From the NCBI RefSeq assembly GCF_030499515.1, contig NZ_JASTWJ010000001.1, positions 1,984,001 through 2,048,000 on the forward strand: a stretch of 64,000 bases of DNA, given 5' to 3'. The notes beneath the pieces were generated by a model. It was not told where the DNA came from. It saw only the letters and a program-made list of their open reading frames with translations, and made no database searches. The DNA comes from Streptomyces sp. DT2A-34 (GTDB lineage Bacteria; Actinomycetota; Actinomycetes; Streptomycetales; Streptomycetaceae). A program made the position numbers and the translations under genes. Every line of letters starts with the position of its first letter. The first letter of the stretch is position 1. Positions 16,960-25,600 of this stretch are shown here, in pieces.

Positions 16960-18031
16960 ACGCCCAGGGCTCAGCGCCCGACTGAAACTGACCCTCAGCT
17001 ACGCCGGGTTCCTCGCCGTCGCCGGCGCTCTCCTGCTGGCCGTGGTGTGGGGGTTCCTGCTGCGCTACGTACCCGACAACTCCCAGGGCCTCCTCGGGAT
17101 CTCGCCCAACCGCTACCTCCTTGGGCGCACCTTCTTCCCCGCCGCGGCCGTGGCGATGGCCTTCCTGCTCGTGTTCGGCCTCGTCGGGGGATGGCTCCTC
17201 GCCGGCCGGATGCTCGCCCCGCTCACACGGATCACGGCCGCGGCACGGATGGCCGGGAACGGCTCGCTGTCCCACCGGATCCGCATGGAAGCCCGCGAGG
17301 ACGAGTTCCGTGAACTCGCCGACACGTTCGACACCATGCTCGAACAACTCGAGTCGCACGTCGCCGAGCAGCAGAGGTTCGCCGCGAACGCCTCCCACGA
17401 ACTGCGCACCCCGCTGGCCATCTCGCAGACGCTGCTCGACGTCGCCCGCAAGGACCCCACGCGGGACCCGGGGGAACTCATCGCACGCCTGCAGGCTGTC
17501 AATACGCGCGCGATCGACCTCACCGAGGCCCTCCTGCTGCTCAGCCGCAGCGACCGCGGGAACTTCAGCCGCGAGAGCGTCGACCTCTCCCTCGTCGCCG
17601 AAGAGGCCGCCGAAACCCTGCTCCCCCTCGCCGAACAGCGCGGCATCACGCTCGACGTCACCGGCGCGGCGACACGGACCAGCGGCTCCGCGGAGCTCCT
17701 GCCGCGGATGGTGACGAACCTCGTCCAGAACGCCATCGTCCACAACCTCCCCGCCGGCGGCACCGTGACGGTCCACACCGAAGCGCAGGGCTGCGCGAGC
17801 GTGCTGCGGGTCGAGAACACGGGCCATCCGCTCCCACCCGAACTGGTGCCGACCCTCACCGAACCCTTCCGGCGCGGAACGGAACGCGTACGCACCGACG
17901 AGCACGCCGGCGTCGGCCTCGGCCTGGCCATCGTGCACAGCATCGTCCGCGCCCATGACGGGACCCTCGACCTCGTCCCCCGCCCCGCCGGCGGTCTCCT
18001 CGTCACGGTCCGGCTTCCCGGCACGCCGTAG
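16952..18031 (+). CDS. Sensor histidine kinase
   Basis: Membrane histidine kinase of 359 aa. Two transmembrane helices (about residues 10-35 and 60-85) enclose a very short extracytoplasmic loop. A HAMP domain, a dimerisation/phosphoacceptor domain with His149 in NASHELRTPLAIS, and an ATPase domain with N-box NLVQNAIVHN and GVGLGLAIVHS follow. The start is ATG at 16952 (MRRRPGLSARLKLTLSYAGF), overlapping the response-regulator stop; longer open frame upstream is a shadow of that gene. The tiny external loop suggests sensing within or at the membrane, as in cell-envelope stress kinases. That is inference. Confidence 0.92.
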   Translation: MRRRPGLSARLKLTLSYAGFLAVAGALLLAVVWGFLLRYVPDNSQGLLGISPNRYLLGRTFFPAAAVAMAFLLVFGLVGGWLLAGRMLAPLTRITAAARMAGNGSLSHRIRMEAREDEFRELADTFDTMLEQLESHVAEQQRFAANASHELRTPLAISQTLLDVARKDPTRDPGELIARLQAVNTRAIDLTEALLLLSRSDRGNFSRESVDLSLVAEEAAETLLPLAEQRGITLDVTGAATRTSGSAELLPRMVTNLVQNAIVHNLPAGGTVTVHTEAQGCASVLRVENTGHPLPPELVPTLTEPFRRGTERVRTDEHAGVGLGLAIVHSIVRAHDGTLDLVPRPAGGLLVTVRLPGTP

Positions 18032-18047
18032 GCATCGTCCCCGTGCG

Positions 18048-20072
18048 CTACGAGAGGCTCAGGATCGCCACGCCCAGCGGATCGAGGGTCAGGAGCTCAC
18101 CCTCCTCGACCCCCTTGCCGGTCAGCAGGTCGGTGGCGGTGGTGTGGGCCGTCAGGTGGGCCGGTTCGGGGGCGTGGTTGAGGAGGAAGAGGAGGCGGGT
18201 GCCGTCGGGGGCGACTCGGATCGCCGTCTCGACGGTCGGCTGGTCGGCGTACGGGCCGAGCAGGTCGTGGCGGGCGAGGAGCATGCGGACGACCTTGGCG
18301 ACGCCGGGCTGGTCCAGGGCGGTGGCGACGTACCAGCCCTCGCCGCCGCTCTCGCCGAAGCGGTTGCGGGTCACCGCCGGGGTGCCCGCGTAGAAGTCGG
18401 CGCCGTAGGTGCCGACCGGCTCGGCGCCGCGCGGCAGCACGATCTCGAAGACCAGCCGGGCTTCGCAGGTCAGCTGCCCCAGCTGGACCGGCTGGACGAC
18501 CTCCGGAGACCGCGCGTCCCATTCGTCGACGCGGACGCCCATGAGGGGCGCGAGCGGGCCGGGTACGTCGGTGAGGAAGGCCCGGTCGTGTTCGTCGACG
18601 CGCCCCGAGAGGAAGGTCGTCAGGACGGTGCCGCCCCGGGTGGCGACGGCCTCCAGGCGGGTGGCCAGGTCGCCCTTGACCATGTGCAGGGCGGGAGCGA
18701 GGACCACGTCGTACGCCGTGAGGTCGGCCGTGACCGGGACGACGTCCACGTCCGCGCCGGCCTCGCGGGCGGCCCGGTAGTAGGCGTGGACCACCTCCTG
18801 GTACTTGACCAGCCGGGAGGGGCCGTCGGAGATCTCCAGCGCCCACCAGCTGTCCCAGTCGAAGAGCAGGGCGGTGCGGGCCGGGGTGCGGGCGCCGAGG
18901 GTCACATCGCCGAGGGCCGTCAACTCCCGCCCCAGGCCGGCCACTTCACGGAACACACGCGTGTCGTCACGGCCCGCGTGGCCGATGACCGCGCCGTGGT
19001 ACTTCTCGCAGGCGCCGCGGGAGGCGCGCATCTGGAAGTAGAGGGCGGCGTCGGCGCCGTGGGCGACGGCCTGGAAGGTGGCGAGGCGGAGTTCGCCGGG
19101 GCGCCGCAGCGGGTTGACGTCGCGGCAGGCCGTCGTGGACGGGGTCTGCTCCATCAGCCAGAACGGGGCGCCCTCCTTGAGGCCTCGCATCAGGTCGTGG
19201 GCGAGGGCGGGCCAGGTGGGCGGGGCGTCGAGGGGCGGGTAGCTGTCCCAGGAGGCGAAGTCGAGGTGGGGCGCCCAGCGGTGGTAGTCGAGGGGGCGAA
19301 ACATGCCCATGAAGTTGGTGGTGACGGGCGTGTGCGGGTCGTGGGCGCGGATCACCTCCTTCTCGGCGAGGAAGCAGCCGAGGAGGGCGTCGGTGATGAA
19401 GCGGGAGTAGTCGAGGGTGATGCCCTGGAACGCGGTGTGGTCGGGGCCGCGCCAGTGCTCGGTGAGGGCGTTCGGGGGCTCGATCTCGGCCCAGTCGGTG
19501 TAGCGGTGGGACCAGAAGGTCGTCCACCAGGCGTCGTTGAGGGCGTCGAGGGTGCCGTACTTGTCCTTCAGCCACTCCCGGAACGCCTCGGCGCACAGGT
19601 GGCAGTAACAGGTGCCGCCGTACTCGTTGTTGATGTGCCACGCGAGCAGCGCCGGGTGGTCCGCGTAGCGTTCGGCGAGGCGGGCCGCCATCGCTGTGGC
19701 GTGGCTGCGGTACGCCGGGGAGCTGGGGCAGAAGTTGTGGCGCTGGCCGTAGCGGTGGCGGCGGCCCTCGAAGTCGGTGCGGTTGACCTCGGGGTGCCGC
19801 TTCGCGAGCCAGGGCGGGAGGGCCGCGGTGCCGGTGGCCAGGCAGATCTGGCGGTGCTCGGCGGCGGCGCGGTCGAGGATGCGGTCGAGGACCGTGAAGT
19901 CGTAGGTGTCCGGGGCCGGTTGGGTGAGGGACCAGGAGAAGACGCCGACGGTGAGGGTGTCGATGCGGGCCTCGGTGAACAGGCGGTGGTCGTCGTCCCA
20001 CACCGGCTCCGGCCACTGCTCGGGGTTGTAGTCGCCGCCGTACGGGATCCTCGGGGTGCGCGGCCCGGTCAT
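18048..20072 (-). CDS. GH42 beta-galactosidase
   Basis: Beta-galactosidase family GH42, 674 aa, with domains A (TIM barrel), B and C. It starts MTGPRTPRIPYGGDYNPEQWP, the usual family N terminus. The acid/base Glu lies in HINNEYGG (about residue 149), followed by the zinc-ligand cluster CYCHLC. The nucleophile Glu is in FWLMEQTPS (about residue 310). No signal peptide is present, so it should act on imported oligosaccharides. It is the last gene of a five-gene leftward operon with an ABC transporter, overlapping the preceding membrane-protein gene as ATGA. GH42 enzymes may also take alpha-L-arabinosides; given the xylan-type operators, galactose side chains of hemicellulose are a plausible substrate. 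Confidence 0.92.
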   Translation of the reverse strand: MTGPRTPRIPYGGDYNPEQWPEPVWDDDHRLFTEARIDTLTVGVFSWSLTQPAPDTYDFTVLDRILDRAAAEHRQICLATGTAALPPWLAKRHPEVNRTDFEGRRHRYGQRHNFCPSSPAYRSHATAMAARLAERYADHPALLAWHINNEYGGTCYCHLCAEAFREWLKDKYGTLDALNDAWWTTFWSHRYTDWAEIEPPNALTEHWRGPDHTAFQGITLDYSRFITDALLGCFLAEKEVIRAHDPHTPVTTNFMGMFRPLDYHRWAPHLDFASWDSYPPLDAPPTWPALAHDLMRGLKEGAPFWLMEQTPSTTACRDVNPLRRPGELRLATFQAVAHGADAALYFQMRASRGACEKYHGAVIGHAGRDDTRVFREVAGLGRELTALGDVTLGARTPARTALLFDWDSWWALEISDGPSRLVKYQEVVHAYYRAAREAGADVDVVPVTADLTAYDVVLAPALHMVKGDLATRLEAVATRGGTVLTTFLSGRVDEHDRAFLTDVPGPLAPLMGVRVDEWDARSPEVVQPVQLGQLTCEARLVFEIVLPRGAEPVGTYGADFYAGTPAVTRNRFGESGGEGWYVATALDQPGVAKVVRMLLARHDLLGPYADQPTVETAIRVAPDGTRLLFLLNHAPEPAHLTAHTTATDLLTGKGVEEGELLTLDPLGVAILSLS

Positions 20073-20755
20073 GCGGTGAAGTCCTCCTGGGTCTCGGCGA
20101 TCACCGGGCGGCTGCTGTGCAGCAGGGAGAGCAGCAGCGGGGCGGCCACCAGGGCGGGCAGGGCCTCGGTCAGCAGGGCGGTCGACGCGGCCACCAGTAC
20201 GAGCAGGGAGGCGGCGGCGAGGGTGGCGCGGGCGTGCCGGAAGAGGAAGTACGCGGCGAGGCGGGCGGTGTCACGGCCGCGGAAGGCGAACAGTGAGGTG
20301 AGGACCAGCGCGTGCGCGCCCCACAGCAGGGAGCCGGCGCCGATCGCACCGAGCAGCACCGCCCACCAGCCGGGCAGGCCGGTGGTGGAGAAGTGGGTGA
20401 GGGTGAAGGCGATGACGGTCAGCCAGGCGAGCAGGGGCGCCCAGAGCTTCAGCGCCGGAAGGGCGTTGAGGCGCCAGCCGCGCGCATAGGTGCGGGCCGG
20501 GTGCAGGTCGGTGAGGTCGCGGCTGCGGTGGTGCAGGGCGTACAGCGCGGCGGACAGGGCCGGGCCGAGCGGGAGGAGGCATACGGCGGCCAGCGGCAGG
20601 TTGCCGGGGTCGGGGCCGAGGAGGAGCAGTCCGGCGAGTCCGGGCGCGGCGGTGAAGAGCAGCAGCGCCTGCACGGTGACGACGGTGTGGATCAGGCCGG
20701 CGGCACGGGAGAGGACTCCGGTGCCGAAGTCGGCTGCGCTTACGCCGCTGCTCAC
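20069..20755 (-). CDS. DUF624/YesL-like membrane protein
   Basis: Membrane protein of 228 aa with about five hydrophobic helices. It resembles in size and layout the DUF624 (YesL) proteins that accompany LplA/YtcQ-type oligosaccharide transporters. The open frame continues to 21238, but that extension is a shadow of the binding-protein gene. GTG at 20755-20753 overlaps the preceding stop as GTGA and gives MSSGVSAADFGTGVLSRA. Function is not established; it may assist transporter assembly or sugar uptake. Confidence 0.7.
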   Translation of the reverse strand: MSSGVSAADFGTGVLSRAAGLIHTVVTVQALLLFTAAPGLAGLLLLGPDPGNLPLAAVCLLPLGPALSAALYALHHRSRDLTDLHPARTYARGWRLNALPALKLWAPLLAWLTVIAFTLTHFSTTGLPGWWAVLLGAIGAGSLLWGAHALVLTSLFAFRGRDTARLAAYFLFRHARATLAAASLLVLVAASTALLTEALPALVAAPLLLSLLHSSRPVIAETQEDFTA

Positions 20756-22416
20756 CCGTTCTCCTTCTTGTACCGCTCGTACGCCTTGTTGTGCAGGTCG
20801 ACGAACTGCTGCATGTTCTTCGCCTTCAACTCGGCGACGTAGGCGTTCCATTCGGACAGCGGGCGCTTGCCGAGGGCGAACTTGAGGGTGTTCTGCGTGA
20901 CGTGGTCCCTGAGGGGTGTCTCCCACAGGGAGGCCTGTTCCTGCTCGAAGGACTGCAGCGGGTGGGCGGGGCCGATGGGCGTCTGTTCGCGCTGGGACAT
21001 GGCGTCCTGGAACTTCTTCTCGTCGGGACTGAACATGGAGGAGACGAGCTCCCAGCTGCCGCCGTAGGCGAAGACGCCGTTGTAGAAGCCGTAGTCCTTC
21101 TGCATGTCCTTCGGGGCGTCCGGGTCGGAGCCCATGAGGCTGATGCCGTCCTTGATCTTGTACTGGCCGCCGGAGCGGGTGTGGGTGACGCCCTCGACGC
21201 CCCAGCGGGCGAACCGCTGGCCCTCGTCCGAGTACCACAGCCAGTCCACGAACTGCATCATCGCGACGAAGCTGTCGCTCTCGAGCGCCTTGCTGGAGAT
21301 CATGACGCCGTTCTCCAGGCGGACGCCGCCCAGCACCACCGGGCCGGCGGGCCCGAGCGGCACCGGAATCATCTCGATCTCCGCGCCCTTGACCTGCTTC
21401 TGCAGGTTGTACCGGTATTCCTGCACCAGCACCTGCGGGTTGGCACTGATCGCGAACGACTTCTCGCCCAGCAGCTTCTGCGTGGCCTCGTCGTCGGTCT
21501 GGGTGAAGCTCTCCGGGTCCACCAGCTTCTCGGCGACCAGCTGCCGCACGTACTCGATCATCTGCCGGAAGGCGTCCGTCGCTCCGGTGAAGACGTACTT
21601 CTGCGCGTCGGCGTCCCAGCTGATGTTGTCGTACGTCCAGCCGGCCCGGACACCGTACGCCTGGCCGAGATAGCTGAAGAGGGCGGCGGCCGGGTAGGGC
21701 GTGTTCTTGCTCCAGCGGTCGGAGAACGGGTAGCGGTCCGGGTACTCCTGCTTGATCGCCTTGAAGACCTCGTACACGTCGTCCCAGGTGCCGGGCAGGC
21801 TCAGACCGAGCCGGTCGAGGACGTCCGTGCGCAGCGCCAGTGAGTAGCCGGATCTGGGCTTCTCGTGCAGGCCGGGCAGCAGGTACAACTTGCCGTCGGA
21901 CTGCCGGTAGGAGTCGATCTCCGGCTCCAGCTTCCAGCGCTTGACCTTGTCCTGGAAGTTCGGCATCAGGTGCACGTAGTCGCTGACGGGGAGGATCGCG
22001 CCCGACGACACGAACGCGACCTCGGAGGGGTGGTACGTCTTGGGGATCAGGAACGGGGCGTCGCCCGAGCCGATGAGGACGCTGCGCTTCTTCTCGTAGT
22101 CGACCAGGGGGACGGCGACGGGCTCGAAGGTGACGCCGGTGCGCTTGCCGAGCTCCTTCCAGAAGAGCCAGCCGTCCTTCATCGGGTAGACCGGGTTGTT
22201 GTTGTGCAGGACGGAGAACGACAGCGGCTTGGTCGCCTTGAACTGCTGGCCGACGCGGTACTCCTTCATCGCGCCGTTCCGCTTCTTCGAGAGGTCCTTG
22301 GAGTCCCCTCCGTCGTCGCCGCTGCCGCAGCCGGTGAGGGTGGCGAGGCCGATGAAACCTGCGGCGGCGAGTATCTGACGCCGCGACAGCTGTCCTGCGT
22401 TGTTCACGGATGACAC
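20752..22416 (-). CDS. LplA-type oligosaccharide ABC transporter binding lipoprotein
   Basis: Extracellular solute-binding protein of the large LplA/YtcQ class, about 554 aa. The signal has a twin-arginine (SRRQILAAAG) and a lipobox LTGC ending at Cys30, followed by a Gly/Asp-rich linker. The start chosen is GTG at 22416-22414 (MSSVNNAGQLSRRQ), with AGGAG 5 bases upstream. An in-frame GTG at 22422 leaves no room for that ribosome site. It is followed by DUF624 and GH42 genes with overlapping codons. Two permease genes precede it, so the operon encodes uptake of an oligosaccharide cleaved by the GH42 enzyme. Confidence 0.87.
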   Translation of the reverse strand: MSSVNNAGQLSRRQILAAAGFIGLATLTGCGSGDDGGDSKDLSKKRNGAMKEYRVGQQFKATKPLSFSVLHNNNPVYPMKDGWLFWKELGKRTGVTFEPVAVPLVDYEKKRSVLIGSGDAPFLIPKTYHPSEVAFVSSGAILPVSDYVHLMPNFQDKVKRWKLEPEIDSYRQSDGKLYLLPGLHEKPRSGYSLALRTDVLDRLGLSLPGTWDDVYEVFKAIKQEYPDRYPFSDRWSKNTPYPAAALFSYLGQAYGVRAGWTYDNISWDADAQKYVFTGATDAFRQMIEYVRQLVAEKLVDPESFTQTDDEATQKLLGEKSFAISANPQVLVQEYRYNLQKQVKGAEIEMIPVPLGPAGPVVLGGVRLENGVMISSKALESDSFVAMMQFVDWLWYSDEGQRFARWGVEGVTHTRSGGQYKIKDGISLMGSDPDAPKDMQKDYGFYNGVFAYGGSWELVSSMFSPDEKKFQDAMSQREQTPIGPAHPLQSFEQEQASLWETPLRDHVTQNTLKFALGKRPLSEWNAYVAELKAKNMQQFVDLHNKAYERYKKENG

Positions 22417-22429
22417 GGGCACTCCTTTG

Positions 22430-23299
22430 TCAGCCCTTGACCGCGCCGAGCATCACGCCCGAGACGAAGTAGCGCTGGACGAACGGATAGACACAGAGGA
22501 TGGGCAGCGAGGTCAGCACGATCGTGACCGCCTGGATGTTCGCCCCCACCTGGCTGAGCTGTGCGTCGGCGGCACCGGCGTTGCCGCCCGTGGTGGCGCC
22601 GGAGATGAGGTTGCGCAGATAGACGGTGACCGGCATCAGCTCGGACTTGTCCAGGTAGAGGAAGGCGCTGAACCAGGAGTTCCAGAAGGACACCGAGTAG
22701 AACAGCACCATCGTCGCGACGACCGCCTTCGACAGGGGCAGCACGATCCGCAGCAGGATGCCGTACGTACTCAGGCCGTCGATCTGCGCGGCCTCCTCCA
22801 GTTCGGTCGGCAGGCTCTCGAAGAAGGCCTTCATCACCAGGAGGTTGAACACGCTGATCGCGTTGGGAAGCGCGATGGCCCAGACGCTGTTCTTCAGGCC
22901 GAGGCTGGTGACCAGGACGTAGTTGGGGATCAGGCCGCCGGTGAAGAACATGGTGAACACGGCGATGCCGACGAGTACGCCGCGTCCCTTGAGGTGCTTC
23001 TTCGACAGGACGTAGGCGTAACAGGTGGTCAGGATCATGGCGACGGTGGTGGCGACCACCGTGTACAGCACGGTGTTGCCGTAGTTCCGCCAGAACATCG
23101 AGTCCTGGAACACGATCTTGTACGTGGTGAGGTTGAACCCCTCGGGCCACAGCGTCACTTCACCGGCCCGGATCTGCCGCTCGGAACTGAACGAGCGGGC
23201 GATGATGTTGGCGAACGGGTACAGGGTGACGAGCACGACCAGGGTGAGGATGATGCCGTTGACGCCCTGGAAGACGCGGTAGGAACGGCTCGGCTTCAC
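22430..23299 (-). CDS. LplC-type sugar ABC transporter permease
   Basis: MalG/LplC-like permease, 289 aa, six predicted helices, EAA loop EAAQIDGLSTYGILLRIVLPLSKA, and C terminus YFVSGVMLGAVKG typical of LplC. The GTG start at 23299-23297 (MKPSRSYRVFQGVNG) overlaps the upstream permease stop as GTGA; a much longer open frame upstream is not coding. No ATPase gene is present in the operon, so a shared ATPase such as MsiK is expected. Confidence 0.87.
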   Translation of the reverse strand: MKPSRSYRVFQGVNGIILTLVVLVTLYPFANIIARSFSSERQIRAGEVTLWPEGFNLTTYKIVFQDSMFWRNYGNTVLYTVVATTVAMILTTCYAYVLSKKHLKGRGVLVGIAVFTMFFTGGLIPNYVLVTSLGLKNSVWAIALPNAISVFNLLVMKAFFESLPTELEEAAQIDGLSTYGILLRIVLPLSKAVVATMVLFYSVSFWNSWFSAFLYLDKSELMPVTVYLRNLISGATTGGNAGAADAQLSQVGANIQAVTIVLTSLPILCVYPFVQRYFVSGVMLGAVKG

Positions 23300-24288
23300 C
23301 ACAGGCTCGTCCCCACTGTGCGGCGTGAGAGCTGGTTGGCGGACGTGATCAGCACCAGGCCGATGATCGCCTCGAAGAGCCCGATGGCGGCGGCGTAGCT
23401 GAAGCTGTTGGACTCGACGCCCGCGCGGTACAGATACGTCGAGATCACGTCGGCGGTCGGATAGGTCAGCGGGTTGTACAGCAGCAGGACCTTCTCGAAG
23501 CCGACCGCCATGAACGTGCCGATGTTGAGGATCAGCAGCGTGATCATGGTGGGGCGGATGCCGGGCAGGGTGACGTGCCAGATCTGCTGCCAGCGGTTTG
23601 CGCCGTCGATGCGGGCGGCCTCGTACAGGTCCTCGTCGATGGTGGTGAGCGCGGCGAGGTACAGGATCGTGCCCCAGCCGGCGGTCTGCCAGATCTCCGA
23701 GCCGACGTAGACCGTGCGGAACCACTCGGGTTCCTGGATGAACCGGATCGGGTCGTGCCCGAGCCACCCCAGGACGTGGTTGACCGGCCCGTCCGTGGCG
23801 AGCATCTGCATGGTGATGCCGGCGACGATCACGATCGACAGGAAGTGCGGCAGATACGACACCGACTGCACGAACCGTTTCAGCGCACGCCGGCGCACCT
23901 CGTTGAGCAGCAGCGCGAGCACGATCGGGATCGGGAAGCAGAAGACGAGCGTGAGTCCGCCGAGCCACAGGGTGTTGCGGAACACCTGCCAGAAGGTCGG
24001 GTCGTTGAGGAACATCTGGACATAGCGCAGCCCCACCCACTCCTCGCCGAAGATCGAACCGCCCGGCTCGAAGCGCCGGAAGGCGATCACGTTTCCGATC
24101 ATCGGCAGATAGCGGAAGACCAGGAAGAACAGCAGCGGCAGCACGGCCAGCGAGTACAGCTGCCAGTCCCGGCGCAGCGCCCGCCGCCAGCCGGTACGCG
24201 CCGCCCGCCGCCCCCGGGGTGGGGTCTTCGTCAGCGGCGGCGCTTTTGTGCCGGGCGGTGGAGCCGACGTGGTGGAGGTGCTGCTCAT
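23296..24288 (-). CDS. LplB-type sugar ABC transporter permease
   Basis: First gene of the GH42 operon: a LplB-like permease of 330 aa with a Pro/Thr/Ser-rich cytoplasmic N terminus, six helices, and EAA loop EAARIDGANRWQQIWHVTLPGIRP. ATG at 24288 (MSSTSTTSAPPPG) has GGAGG 6 bases upstream and is preferred to the start at 24309, which lies inside the operator palindrome. The promoter region contains a CGAAAGTTTCG element. Confidence 0.87.
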   Translation of the reverse strand: MSSTSTTSAPPPGTKAPPLTKTPPRGRRAARTGWRRALRRDWQLYSLAVLPLLFFLVFRYLPMIGNVIAFRRFEPGGSIFGEEWVGLRYVQMFLNDPTFWQVFRNTLWLGGLTLVFCFPIPIVLALLLNEVRRRALKRFVQSVSYLPHFLSIVIVAGITMQMLATDGPVNHVLGWLGHDPIRFIQEPEWFRTVYVGSEIWQTAGWGTILYLAALTTIDEDLYEAARIDGANRWQQIWHVTLPGIRPTMITLLILNIGTFMAVGFEKVLLLYNPLTYPTADVISTYLYRAGVESNSFSYAAAIGLFEAIIGLVLITSANQLSRRTVGTSLW

Positions 24289-24308
24289 GCGGTGGCCTCC
24301 CGGTGGCA

Positions 24309-24321
24309 CCGAAAGTTTCGG
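24309..24321. promoter_or_regulatory. Xylanase-type operator CGAAAGTTTCG
   Basis: CCGAAAGTTTCGG is a perfect palindrome around its centre base. Its core equals, in reverse complement, the CGAAACTTTCG element described upstream of Streptomyces xylanase genes. A weaker relative with the AACTTT core lies at 24331-24343, 22 bases away centre to centre. CGAAACATTCT (9 of 11) lies at 24432-24442, nearer the esterase. The elements sit between the divergent GH42 operon and the CE7 gene, so one repressor could control both. Confidence 0.6.
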
Positions 24322-24473
24322 AGTCGTACCGGCAACTTTGCGGCGAGGTTAGGGGCGGGTGTAATGGCTGTCAATGGGGCTGACAGGGAAGGCCGGTCGG
24401 GGAGGCTGTTACCAGGGCGAGCCAGGGACTACGAAACATTCTGCTGTAGAGGCGCAACAATCGGAGGCCGCCG

Positions 24474-25478
24474 TTGCCCGCGTTCGATCTGCCGCTCAAG
24501 GAACTGGAGCACTACCGTCCGGACCCCCAGGAGCCCGCCGACTTCGACGAGTTCTGGCACGACACCCTCAAGGAGGCCGCGCAGCCGGAGGTGTTGGTGT
24601 CGGCGCACCCGGTGGAGACCGGCCTGCGGCTGACCGAGACGTGGGATGTGACGTTCCGAGGGTTCGGCGGCGATCCGGTGCGGGCCTGGTTCAGCAGACC
24701 GGCCGGGGTGCGCGGTCGGCTGCCCGCCGTCGTCGAGTACGCGGGCTACGGCCGCGGACGGGGCCTCCCGCACGAGCGGCTGACCTGGGTGAACGCCGGG
24801 TACGCGCATCTGCTGATGGACAACCGGGGCCAGGGCGACCAGTACGGCAACGGCGGGGCCACCCCGGACCCGCACGCCACGGCGCCGGGCGGCCCGGGTC
24901 CGGCGGTGCGCGGCCTGCTGTCCCCGCGGGACCACCACTACCGCCGCCTGATCACGGACGCCGTACGCGCGGTCGCGGCACTGCGCGCCCTGCCGGGCGT
25001 GGACGCCGCACGCATCGCCGCCGTCGGCAACAGCCAGGGCGGCGGGCTCGCCCTGGCCGTCGCGGGACTCGTCCCCGACCTCGCGGCGGTCCTGGTCACC
25101 GCCCCGTTCCTGTGCGGCATCCGGCGCGCACTCGACCTCACCGACGCCTCGCCCTACGGCGAGATCGCCGCGTACCTCTCCGTGCACCGGGGCGCCGAGC
25201 GGGCCGCGTACGACACGCTGTCCTACCTGGAGGGGATCGCCTTCGCCCGGCGCGCCCACGCACCGGCCCATTTCGGGGTCGGCCTGCGCGACACGGTGTG
25301 CCCGCCGAGCGGGGCGTACGGCGCGTTCAACCGCTATGCGGAGCTGTCGGGCGCCGATCCGCGCAAGGAGATCCACGCCTATCCGTTCAACGGCCACGAA
25401 GGCGGCGACGCGGTGCATGTGCGCCGCCAACTGGACTGGCTGGCGGCCGTGTCGGGCTTCAGCGCACAGCAAACGTGA
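24474..25478 (+). CDS. CE7 acetyl xylan esterase / cephalosporin-C deacetylase
   Basis: Cytoplasmic alpha/beta-hydrolase of carbohydrate esterase family 7, 334 aa, removing acetyl groups from xylooligosaccharides. The N terminus MPAFDLPLKELEHYRPDPQE is diagnostic. The oxyanion/RGQ motif appears as DNRGQGDQ, the nucleophile Ser in GNSQGGG, the Asp in GLRDTVCPPS, and the His in FNGHEGG. The start codon is TTG at 24474, with CGGAGG 6 bases upstream; no better ATG or GTG is available near the family N terminus. It is transcribed divergently from the GH42 operon across CGAAAGTTTCG-type operators and ends at a two-way hairpin. Confidence 0.92.
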   Translation: MPAFDLPLKELEHYRPDPQEPADFDEFWHDTLKEAAQPEVLVSAHPVETGLRLTETWDVTFRGFGGDPVRAWFSRPAGVRGRLPAVVEYAGYGRGRGLPHERLTWVNAGYAHLLMDNRGQGDQYGNGGATPDPHATAPGGPGPAVRGLLSPRDHHYRRLITDAVRAVAALRALPGVDAARIAAVGNSQGGGLALAVAGLVPDLAAVLVTAPFLCGIRRALDLTDASPYGEIAAYLSVHRGAERAAYDTLSYLEGIAFARRAHAPAHFGVGLRDTVCPPSGAYGAFNRYAELSGADPRKEIHAYPFNGHEGGDAVHVRRQLDWLAAVSGFSAQQT

Positions 25479-25547
25479 AGAGGTGGACGGCGGTGTCGTC
25501 CGGCAGCTTCACGCTTGCGATTTCCCCCTCGGGCTCGTCCGGCTCGC

Positions 25548-25585
25548 GGACCCGGTGGGCGACGGCTCACCGCCCCACCGGGTCC
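25548..25585. terminator. Bidirectional terminator between CE7 and the following leftward gene
   Basis: A perfect 11-bp stem GGACCCGGTGG / CCACCGGGTCC with a 16-base loop separates two convergent genes. Its sequence is closely related to the hairpin at 27828-27862. Confidence 0.75.
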
Positions 25586-25600
25586 GCCCGAGAACGGACC

